Part shown: positions 50,478 to 57,096 of the stretch, in pieces
Layout of the letters: each line of letters begins with the position of its first letter
Position numbering within the stretch: position 1 is the stretch's first letter
Source of the DNA: an uncultured Neglectibacter sp.
Lineage (GTDB): Bacteria > Bacillota > Clostridia > Oscillospirales > Acutalibacteraceae
NCBI GenBank assembly: GCA_946554335.1
Contig: CAMNSA010000010.1
Coordinates: forward strand, 1-64,000
Direction of reading: 5' to 3'
DNA length: 64,000 bases
Translations under genes and position numbers: made by a program
The notes under the pieces: generated by a model
Databases searched by the model: none
What the model was told of the DNA's origin: nothing
The model's input: the letters and a program-made list of their open reading frames with translations, nothing else

Positions 50478-50570
50478 GTCCCGGCCTCAAGGCCGGACTG
50501 TCACGGAGCGAGGCTATTCCAAAAGGCTTTAGCCTCGAAAGGGTTTTAACCCCAAAAAGGCTTTAGCCTT
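50478..50570 (-). terminator. Cluster of hairpins between permease and binding-protein genes
   Basis: On the minus strand AAAAGGCTAAAGCCTTTT, GGGGTTAAAACCC, GAGGCTAAAGCCTTTT and GTCCGGCC-TTGA-GGCCGGGAC follow one another within 90 bp. The first overlaps the permease stop and has a TTTT tail. They may terminate part of the transcripts or protect the RNA between cistrons. Confidence 0.6.
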
Positions 50571-51480
50571 TTACGCCTCCGATCATAACGCCCTTCACAA
50601 AATACTTCTGTACAAAGGGATAGACGATCAAGATCGGCACCGTGGCCACCACGATAGACGCGGCTTTGATAGTCTGGGCGTTGGCGGTCTCCTCCACCAG
50701 CACACTGAACCCGGCCTTTTCCATAGCCTGCTGGGTGTTGTTCAGCATCTGTCTGAGCACCGCCTGCATGGACCACTTATCCGTGCTCTTGATGTACATG
50801 ACGGTGGACATATAGTCGTTCCAGTACATGACGGCGTTAAACAGCAGGATGGTGGCGATGGTGGCCTTGGACAGAGGCAGAATGATGGTGAAGAAGATCC
50901 TGATATCGTTGGCGCCGTCTATCCTGGCGGATTCCTCCAGGGCTTCCGGAATGGAAAGGAAGAAGCTGCGCATAATAACGGCGTTATAGGCGCTGACCGT
51001 CAAGGGCAGGATCAAAGCCCAGCGGGAATCGTACAGGCCGATATTCCGGATGAGCAGGTAGTTGGGGATCATGCCCGCGTTGAAGATCATGGTGAGGATC
51101 AGCAGGAGCGAAAAAAACTTGCGCCCATGAAGCCTGGACTTGCTCAGCGGATAGGCGGTGGTGGCCGTCAGGAAGGTGGCCAGCACCGTACCGATAATGG
51201 TCACGAACAGGGTCGTGCCGTAGCCCGTGTAGATGTCAGGATTCTTGAACACGGAACGGTAGGTGGTCCAGGTAAACTCCTTGGGCCAAAGGAAAATGCC
51301 GCCTCTGAGAGCCATATTGCTGGAGCTTAAAGAGAGCATAATCACATGCCAGAAGGGATAGAGCATGGCCAGGCACAAAAGGGTAAAAAACGTGTAGTTG
51401 AAAACGGTGAAGATCTTTTCACCCGTGGAGGTCTTGATCTTATTTTTCTTATTTCTCTGGATCGTAGTATCTTTTGCCAT
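50563..51480 (-). CDS. Carbohydrate ABC transporter permease (MalG/LplC type)
   Basis: 305 aa from the ATG at 51480, preceded by AAGGGGGGCTAACATA. Six transmembrane segments; the EAA loop motif EALEESARIDGANDIRIFFTIILPLSKATIATILL (about 185-220) contacts an ATPase. Starts 14 bp after the first permease gene. No ATP-binding subunit is encoded nearby, as is usual for family CUT1 importers that share an MsmX/MsiK-like ATPase. Confidence 0.92.
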   Translation of the reverse strand: MAKDTTIQRNKKNKIKTSTGEKIFTVFNYTFFTLLCLAMLYPFWHVIMLSLSSSNMALRGGIFLWPKEFTWTTYRSVFKNPDIYTGYGTTLFVTIIGTVLATFLTATTAYPLSKSRLHGRKFFSLLLILTMIFNAGMIPNYLLIRNIGLYDSRWALILPLTVSAYNAVIMRSFFLSIPEALEESARIDGANDIRIFFTIILPLSKATIATILLFNAVMYWNDYMSTVMYIKSTDKWSMQAVLRQMLNNTQQAMEKAGFSVLVEETANAQTIKAASIVVATVPILIVYPFVQKYFVKGVMIGGVKG

Positions 51481-51494
51481 TATGTTAGCCCCCC

Positions 51495-52448
51495 TTACCA
51501 AAGACCGCCGCCGCCGGCTTTCTTCGCAGCGAAGTTTACCGACAACATCATGATCATTGCGACTACGGACTTAAAGATACCGGCCGCCGTGGAGAATGAG
51601 TAATCCGACTTGATAATGCCGATACGGTACACATAGGTATCAATAATGTCCGCCACATCGTATACGGAAGGGCTATATAGCATGAAGATCTGGTCAAAGC
51701 CCGCGTTCAGGATGTTGTTGCAGTTTAAGATCAGCATGATGACCACGGTGGGCAGAATGGCCGGGATGGTGATATGGATCAGCTGCCTGAAGCGCCTTGC
51801 GCCGTCGATGGCGGCCGCCTCGTAAAGCTGCGGATCCACTCCGGATAGAGCCGCAAAGTAGATGATGGTGCCCCAGCCCACGCCCTTATAGATGTCGGAA
51901 ATGATCAGCATGGGTACGAAAGCGCCCTTATCCAGCAGCACGGTGATGTGTTGGCCGGTAAGCTTTGTAATAATACTGGTGATGACGCCGGTATCGGGAT
52001 CCAGGAAGGTCATGAGCAGACCGCCCATGATAACCCAGGAAATGAAGTGGGGCAGATACAGAAGCGTCTGAGAAATCTTTTTATACAAGAGGTTGCGCAT
52101 CTCATTCATCAAAAGAGCGAGGATGATGGGAAGCGGGAACCCAAAGATCATCTTAGAAATACTGATGACCAGCGTATTTTTCAGAACCTTCAGGAAGGCC
52201 GGACGGGTAAACAGATCCTGGAAGTGTGCAAAACCCACCCAGGTGCTGGTTTCCGGCTTAAAGGGCTTGTAGTCCATAAAGGCGATTCGCAGGTCGATCA
52301 TCGGGATGTACTTGAAGATGATCAACATTACGAGGCCGGGAAGCAGCAGAAGATACAGCCACTTGTCTCGAAGCAGATCTCTTCCGAACTTCGCAAACTT
52401 GCCCCGCTCACTCGGTTTCTTCACCGGCTTTGCGCTGGCGGTCGTCAT
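51495..52448 (-). CDS. Carbohydrate ABC transporter permease (MalF/LplB type)
   Basis: 317 aa, six transmembrane segments (first at about 30-50, LYLLLLPGLVMLIIFKYIPM). EAA loop QLYEAAAIDGARRFRQLIHITIPAILPTVVI (about 205-235). The N-terminal cytoplasmic tail is rich in Lys/Ser. First gene of the permease-permease-binding protein-beta-mannosidase operon. Transcribed from the promoter about 170 bp upstream. Confidence 0.92.
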   Translation of the reverse strand: MTTASAKPVKKPSERGKFAKFGRDLLRDKWLYLLLLPGLVMLIIFKYIPMIDLRIAFMDYKPFKPETSTWVGFAHFQDLFTRPAFLKVLKNTLVISISKMIFGFPLPIILALLMNEMRNLLYKKISQTLLYLPHFISWVIMGGLLMTFLDPDTGVITSIITKLTGQHITVLLDKGAFVPMLIISDIYKGVGWGTIIYFAALSGVDPQLYEAAAIDGARRFRQLIHITIPAILPTVVIMLILNCNNILNAGFDQIFMLYSPSVYDVADIIDTYVYRIGIIKSDYSFSTAAGIFKSVVAMIMMLSVNFAAKKAGGGGLW

Positions 52449-52617
52449 GATAAGATCCCCCCATGTTTAAATTTTCTGAACGCTTTCTGTGCCCGGAGCC
52501 TCACGCTCTGAGCCCTGGAGCAAACCCTCTCCTCAACAAATGTCATTGTGTTCTAACGCCTCGTTAGAACACACAAAAAGGGCGCCCTTTTTACGGAAAG
52601 CTTCTATCTTCTTGTCA

Positions 52618-52646
52618 AGATTACCATATTGTAATCGTGCGGTCAA
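52618..52646 (-). promoter_or_regulatory. Promoter with overlapping operator for the ABC/beta-mannosidase operon
   Basis: Minus strand TTGACC, exactly 17 nt, TAATCT. An inverted repeat GATTAC-N6-GTAATC (52619-52636) covers the -10 box, the position of a repressor site, and GATTACA recurs upstream near 52675. Confidence 0.65.
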
Positions 52647-52812
52647 GGGTTTTTTCGATTTTTTTGACAATGTAATCTTTTGTAACTTTTTCTGCAGCAC
52701 CTTTCGCAGCCTTTAATCCTCACATTTTTTCTCCCATTATAAAATGTATATGATCGATCGTTCTCCGTCTTTCCCCCGGAGAGAAAATCTGCAAACCCGC
52801 GCAGTACAGTTC

Positions 52813-52844
52813 TTGTCTGTAAGGTTAATTGACTTTACAGACAA
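52813..52844. promoter_or_regulatory. 32-bp palindrome, probable operator
   Basis: TTGTCTGTAA-N12-TTACAGACAA, 10-bp perfect arms. It lies about 170 bp upstream of the ABC promoter in otherwise empty AT-rich sequence, with no T-run, so it looks like a protein-binding site rather than a terminator. No regulator gene is adjacent. Confidence 0.55.
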
Positions 52845-52894
52845 ATTCTTTTCCTTATTCGCCGTATGCCGTCTTCTTTTTTGCCTCCTTTTCC

Positions 52895-53396
52895 GGTAGT
52901 TGTTAGTTTTTAGTCGTTAGTTGTTGGATGCTGGATGCTAGATACTAGATACTGGATGCTGGATAAGCCATTCCCGACCCTCTTCCTTGCTCCCCCCTTG
53001 TTTTCCTCCTTGGCTCCCCTTCCGATAGCTGTTAGTTTTTAGTCGTTAGTTGTCAGAAAGGGCGCTCTTCTCGCCTACCGGCTCGGTTGCTGCATGCCAG
53101 TGGCATGCGTCCAGCAACGGTCTCACCTGCCGGTTCGGTCAGTGATGAACGGCCTCCACCGGAGGCCATCACCCGGAGCGGAAGCGTAGACCAGCTCGTG
53201 GCAACGGTCTCACCTGTCGGTTCGGTCCGGTCAGAACGATTGCCACCGGCAATCTTCCCCCCACCGGGGCGTACTCACCCCAAAGGGGGAGCCAAGTTGG
53301 GGGCTGCAAATTCCCTCTTGCCTCTCCCCTTGGGAGAGGTGGCATGGCGAAGCCATGACGGAGAGGGCAACCTTTTAGTTGTTAGTTGTTTAGAAA
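52895..53396. repeat. Composite interspersed repeat block B
   Basis: Same parts as block A in the same orientation: TAGTTGTTAG/TTTTTAGTCG units, GATGCTGGATGCTAGATACT microrepeats, GAAAGGGCGCTCTTCTCGCC leading into the GCATGCCAGTGGCATGCG palindrome, GATTGCCACCGGCAATC, CCCCAAAGGGGGAGCC, and GGTGGCATGGCGAAGCCATG, ending in TTTTAGTTGTTAGTTG. It contains an additional GATGAACGGCCTCCACCGG / CCGGAGGCCATCA palindrome not in block A. No gene is supported here. Confidence 0.85.
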
Positions 53397-53484
53397 GGGC
53401 GAGCTAAGCTATTTCTGACGGCAAATGGCTAATAACTATACATGGGAGCTGGGGCAAGGGAGAAGTTCCACCCCCTTTCTCTCA

Positions 53485-53513
53485 TTGAAAAAGAAAATGG
53501 CCTATGGTATTCT
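53485..53513 (+). promoter_or_regulatory. Promoter of the SGNH-MBOAT operon
   Basis: TTGAAA (53485-53490), 17-nt spacer, TATTCT (53508-53513), 60 bp before the first ATG. Confidence 0.7.
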
Positions 53514-53572
53514 ATATACTATCTCACGCCCGCCATGCTGCGGCCGCGCCGTGAGCGCGGACAGGAGAACCT

Positions 53573-54670
53573 ATGGAAAAAGCTGTGAAAACCACCAAAA
53601 AGGCGTATTCCCCGAAGCCCATGAGCCTCAAGAAGGAGCTCCCGGGCCTTTTCTGCCTCCTTCTCGCTCTGCTTTTTCTTTCCCACACCGCCGTGAATAT
53701 TCTGAGGCCGAAGCGCGCGGAGAACGGCGCGGTGTGGAGCATGTATCTGGCGGAGCCGAAAAACTCTGTTGACATTCTGTTTCTGGGCTCCTCCATCGCC
53801 TACTGCGATGTGGTCCCAGCGGTGATGTATGAGGAAACAGGCCTTTCCTCCTATGTGATGGCCGGCCCTCTGCAAACCATGCCCGTCACCTATTACTATC
53901 TTCGGGAATGTCTGAAAACGCAGTCGCCAAAGCTTCTGGTGGTGGAGGTCTCCTCCCTTTTCTATGCTCCCTACAATTCTTCCCTGAAAATCAATCTCTC
54001 CTATATGCCCTGGGGGCTGAACCGGCTGATCCCCACCGTCACAGAGCTTTCCCCCAGGTTTACAGGCGACCCGGAAAGCGACCCCGGGGAGCGCTTCGAG
54101 CTGTTTTTCCCTCTGGCCGCCTATCATAACCGGTGGCAGAGCCTTACCGGGGAGGATTGGGAGAAAGGCCTCCTGGGCTTCCAGCCGGACCCCTTCGCGG
54201 GGTACACATTTCTGGAAAAATCTACCCCGTTTCAGGATTTTTCCCTGCGGGAAGGATGCGAAGACGAGTTTTTTGAACGGAATTTTTCCTATCTGCAAAA
54301 GCTTCGGGAGCTCTGCGAAAAAGAGGGGGTTCCGGTGGTTTTCTGCCTCTTTCCCAGCGTCAGGCAAGTGGGGGAGCAGGAGGCTCTGAGGATTCGGGGA
54401 CGGCTTTCTGAAAAAGGCGCGGCACTTCTGGATTTCGGCGGGAGCTTTGAGGAGATCGGACTGTCTCTTTCCGAAGATTTTTACGATGAAGAGCACCTGA
54501 ATTATCAGGGGGCAGAGCGCTTTTCCCGGTTTCTCTCCGCCTCTCTCCCCCTGCCCGGGTCCGGAGCGGAAAAGGACCCGGAATTATGGGCCCAAAGGGT
54601 CAAAGCCTTTGGGGAGCGAAAAGCGGAGCCTGCTCTTGCCCAAAGGGACGGGGAGGGTGAGGCTTCATGA
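53573..54670 (+). CDS. SGNH/DHHW-like membrane-anchored acyltransferase partner
   Basis: 365 aa. One N-terminal membrane anchor (about 24-44, LPGLFCLLLALLFLSHTAV), then an extracytoplasmic domain with the SGNH block I ILFLGSSIAYCD (nucleophile Ser near 72) and late catalytic-type motif EDFYDEEHLNYQGAERF with Asp/His. This matches AlgX/AlgJ/DltD-like proteins that pass acyl groups from an MBOAT to a surface polymer. The stop overlaps the MBOAT ATG (ATGA). The polymer acceptor is unknown. Confidence 0.82.
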   Translation: MEKAVKTTKKAYSPKPMSLKKELPGLFCLLLALLFLSHTAVNILRPKRAENGAVWSMYLAEPKNSVDILFLGSSIAYCDVVPAVMYEETGLSSYVMAGPLQTMPVTYYYLRECLKTQSPKLLVVEVSSLFYAPYNSSLKINLSYMPWGLNRLIPTVTELSPRFTGDPESDPGERFELFFPLAAYHNRWQSLTGEDWEKGLLGFQPDPFAGYTFLEKSTPFQDFSLREGCEDEFFERNFSYLQKLRELCEKEGVPVVFCLFPSVRQVGEQEALRIRGRLSEKGAALLDFGGSFEEIGLSLSEDFYDEEHLNYQGAERFSRFLSASLPLPGSGAEKDPELWAQRVKAFGERKAEPALAQRDGEGEAS

Positions 54671-56127
54671 ATTTTAATTCTCTTTTTTATCTGCTCTTTC
54701 TCGCACTCAATGTGCTTCTCTACTATCTGCTGCCGGTAAGGCTCCGTAATACCCAGCTGCTGATCTCCAGCTACTTCTTCTACTGCTGCTGGAACCCAAA
54801 ATATGCCCTGCTCATCCTCTTTTCCACGCTCTCCACTTACCTGTGCGGGCTCTGGGTCCAGCGCGGGCTTTTCTCCCGGCGAAGGCTCTGGGTCGCCGTG
54901 GGCACGGTACTCAACCTTGCCCTTCTGTTTTTCTTTAAGTATTTTAACTTTCTTTCCGATCTATTGTCCCGGCTCTTTTCCGCTTTGGGGCTGTCCCTTT
55001 CCCTGCCCCTCATAGACCTTCTGCTGCCTGTGGGGATCTCCTTTTACACCTTTCAGGCGCTGGGGTATCTCATCGATGTGTACCGGGAAAAGGCGCCCGC
55101 GGAGAAAAATTTCCTCCATTACGCCCTTTTCGTCTCCTTTTTCCCCCAGCTGGTGGCGGGGCCCATCGAGCGCTCGGAAAATATGCTCCGGCAGATCAGT
55201 GACCCTCACCCCTTCCGCCAGGAAAACCTCAGAGACGGAATACTTCCCATCCTGTGGGGGCTCTTTCAAAAAATGGTCCTGGCAGACCGGCTCTCCGTCC
55301 TGGTAAACGGGATCTATGACAGTCCCCGAAGACATTCCGGAGGCGAGCTTCTGCTGGCTACCATAGCCTTTTCCTTCCAGATCTACTGCGATTTCTCCGC
55401 CTATTCCCACATCGCCAGAGGCAGCGCAAAGCTACTGGGCTTCGACCTGATGGAAAACTTCCGCTGCCCTTATCTCTCCGGCTCCGTCAGGGAATTCTGG
55501 AAACGGTGGCACATTTCCCTTTCCTCCTGGTTCCGGGATTATCTCTATATCCCCCTGGGCGGCAGCCGGTGCTCCAAGGGGCGGCAAATCTTCAACCTCC
55601 TTGTGGTCTTTGCCCTCTCCGGTCTGTGGCACGGCGCGGCCCTCACCTTCCTTTTCTGGGGACTGTTAAACGGGCTGTACCAGGCGCTGGGAGTGGTGTG
55701 GAGCGCTGTGAAAGCGCGGCTTAAAAACCCGGTAAGCGGCGAAAAGAAAACGGGACCTTTCCTCTCCCCCCTCCGGGTCCTCTTCACCTTTTCCCTGATC
55801 TCTCTTTCCTGGGTGCTGTTTCGCGCCGCTTCTCTTTCGGACGCCCTTTTTATCTACCGCGCCATCTTTTCTATCCCCTTCGCAGGATTTTCCCTCTCCC
55901 TTAAAGGGCTCGGGGTCTCAGGGGCGAGTCTCCTTCTGCTGGGGCTCTGTGTGTTGCTGCTCGCCGCCGCGGACTGGGCTGCGGCGTACCGCGGGCTTGC
56001 CAAACGGATCAACGAAGGCTTTCTCGCCCGCTACGCGGTCTATTTTATCCTGATCGCCCTTATTTTCCTGTTCGGCGCCTACGGAAACGGCTATACGCCC
56101 CAGGATTTTGTGTATTTTCAGTTTTGA
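54667..56127 (+). CDS. MBOAT family O-acyltransferase (AlgI/DltB/PatA-like)
   Basis: 486 aa, about eleven membrane segments. The invariant MBOAT His is in FALSGLWHGAALTFLFWG (near residue 321), preceded by the FWKRWHISLSSWFRDYLYIPLGG signature. Members move acetyl or other acyl groups across the membrane for O-acylation of alginate, peptidoglycan, teichoic acids or exopolysaccharide. Coupled to the SGNH gene; with no polysaccharide biosynthesis genes nearby, cell-wall O-acetylation is the simplest guess. Confidence 0.92.
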   Translation: MNFNSLFYLLFLALNVLLYYLLPVRLRNTQLLISSYFFYCCWNPKYALLILFSTLSTYLCGLWVQRGLFSRRRLWVAVGTVLNLALLFFFKYFNFLSDLLSRLFSALGLSLSLPLIDLLLPVGISFYTFQALGYLIDVYREKAPAEKNFLHYALFVSFFPQLVAGPIERSENMLRQISDPHPFRQENLRDGILPILWGLFQKMVLADRLSVLVNGIYDSPRRHSGGELLLATIAFSFQIYCDFSAYSHIARGSAKLLGFDLMENFRCPYLSGSVREFWKRWHISLSSWFRDYLYIPLGGSRCSKGRQIFNLLVVFALSGLWHGAALTFLFWGLLNGLYQALGVVWSAVKARLKNPVSGEKKTGPFLSPLRVLFTFSLISLSWVLFRAASLSDALFIYRAIFSIPFAGFSLSLKGLGVSGASLLLLGLCVLLLAAADWAAAYRGLAKRINEGFLARYAVYFILIALIFLFGAYGNGYTPQDFVYFQF

Positions 56128-56257
56128 ATGAGGGCTGATTGATTTTCCCCCTGTTTCGGCTATAATTGACCCAGGGGATTTCACCTGGCGCTGCTCTTTA
56201 TCCACCTGGGAAAAAATATGGAAATCAGATTTCAAAACCAGAAGGGAGAAATAAACC

Positions 56258-56488
56258 ATGAGTTGCTTTCTCTGCAAAGGCACATTAAGAAAACAGACCA
56301 CCAATTTTATGACGGATATTGATAACTGCTTCATTATCATAAAGAATGTTCCATCCCTTGTCTGTTCACAGTGTGGAGAAATCTCTTACACGGACGATGT
56401 AGCGGCAAAGCTGGAACGCATTGTGAAAGCAGTACGGCAAGCGGTTTCTGAGGTTGCCATCGTAAACTTTCAGGATAGCGTGGCATAG
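56258..56488 (+). CDS. YgiT-type zinc finger (MqsA-like antitoxin N-domain) protein, orphan
   Basis: 76 aa. MSCFLCKGTLR and SLVCSQCGEISY form the two CxxC zinc knuckles of YgiT/MqsA antitoxins; the C-terminal HTH of full MqsA is missing, as is common in the short YgiT-type family. These usually follow a DUF4258 toxin gene. None is found in the 130 bp upstream, so it looks orphaned. Base composition is visibly more AT-rich (about 45 percent GC) than its neighbours, suggesting transfer. AGAAGGGAG is the ribosome binding site. Confidence 0.82.
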   Translation: MSCFLCKGTLRKQTTNFMTDIDNCFIIIKNVPSLVCSQCGEISYTDDVAAKLERIVKAVRQAVSEVAIVNFQDSVA

Positions 56489-56563
56489 CGAATAAAGCCC
56501 CTCAGCGGGGCAGGTAAACAGGAGAAAAGATTCCCTCGCTGCGCTCGGCAACCTTCTGAAGTT

Positions 56564-56584
56564 TCCCTCTGGGAAACTTCTCTT
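56564..56584 (+). terminator. Hairpin after YgiT-type gene
   Basis: GAAGTTTCCC-TCT-GGGAAACTTC followed by TCTTATTT; weak intrinsic terminator. Confidence 0.5.
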
Positions 56585-56593
56585 ATTTAAAAT

Positions 56594-56691
56594 GCAGGTT
56601 CAACTCTTGTCTGAACATAAAAGAAAAGAACCACACCGTAAAAGTGTGGTTCTTTTCTTTGGTGCAGGTAACAGGAGTTGAACCTGCAAGG
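56594..56691. repeat. Imperfect inverted repeat duplicating the tRNA-Leu 3' end
   Basis: Left arm GCAGGTTCAACTCTTGT (56594-56610) matches 16 of 17 bases of the tRNA T-arm on the opposite strand; AAAGAAAAGAACCACAC and its complement form the terminator stem inside. The 12-14 nt between outer and inner arms have diverged. The centre is the terminator loop. Confidence 0.75.
56621..56660 (-). terminator. Terminator of tRNA-Leu
   Basis: AAGAAAAGAACCACAC-CGTAAAA-GTGTGGTTCTTTTCTT stem with a T-rich tail, starting right after the encoded CCA end on the minus strand. Confidence 0.85.
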
Positions 56692-56746
56692 AGTTGCCCC
56701 CATATGGACCTGAACCATACGCGTCTGCCAATTCCGCCATACCTGC
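56660..56746 (-). tRNA. tRNA-Leu (anticodon CAG)
   Basis: 87 nt including encoded CCA. Acceptor GCAGGTA / TACCTGC with discriminator A; D-arm GGCGGAATTGGCAGACGC; anticodon stem-loop TATGG-TTCAGGT-CCATA with anticodon CAG (56712-56710); long class II variable arm; T-arm GCAGG-TTCAACT-CCTGT. All consistent with a type II leucine tRNA. Confidence 0.95.
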
Positions 56747-56871
56747 ATATATTCATTTTGGAAAAACGAAGTTTTTCCCGCGGGTCGCCTGCGAGCTGCT
56801 GTACACGGCCGGAGCGTCCGAGGCGGGCAATTAAGCTGATCCGCAAGCCCTCACTTCGTGAGTGCTTGACT
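56747..56871 (-). other. Long 5' leader of the tRNA-Leu transcript
   Basis: About 120 nt lie between the promoter -10 box and the mature tRNA. It contains small hairpins (CTCACGAAGTGAG; GGAAAAAC-TTC-GTTTTTCC). No coding sequence is supported. Would be removed by RNase P. Confidence 0.5.
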
Positions 56872-56900
56872 ATTGTATCATCTGGCAGGCCGGTTGTCAA
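56872..56900 (-). promoter_or_regulatory. Promoter of tRNA-Leu
   Basis: Minus strand TTGACA, exactly 17 nt, TACAAT. Confidence 0.8.
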
Positions 56901-57007
56901 CTAAAATTTTTGAGTTTTCCTGAAAGCGGAATAAACGGACAATACGGGATCCCGCAGGAAATAAAGGCGATTGTCTCGAAGAAAAAAGGAAATGAAATTC
57001 TCTCTTT

Positions 57008-57036
57008 TTGAAAACTCCCGTCACTTCTGGTATACT
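57008..57036 (+). promoter_or_regulatory. Promoter of the esterase gene
   Basis: TTGAAA (57008-57013), 17-nt spacer, TATACT (57031-57036), 60 bp before the ATG at 57097. Confidence 0.75.
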
Positions 57037-57096
57037 AGTCCTGATATCACTTATGAAACCGTTTTGCCGGTCAATTTTTTCGGAGGTGGATTTTCC

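Noticed and set aside
48565-50478. 637-aa plus-strand ORF
   Set aside because: Antisense shadow of the solute-binding protein gene, which has a lipobox and clear family features.
52813-52844. Intrinsic terminator
   Set aside because: No T-run on either strand and a 12-nt AT-rich centre; more like a protein-binding palindrome.
53087-53407. 106-aa ORF in repeat block B
   Set aside because: Same repeat modules as block A; no independent coding signal.
56594-56610. attachment-site (attL/attR) direct repeat of tRNA-Leu
   Set aside because: The copy is inverted relative to the tRNA, whereas site-specific integration leaves direct repeats, and no integrase is nearby. Kept only as an inverted repeat.
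56583-56900. 105-aa minus-strand ORF over tRNA-Leu
   Set aside because: It spans the tRNA, its terminator and promoter; a spurious ORF.
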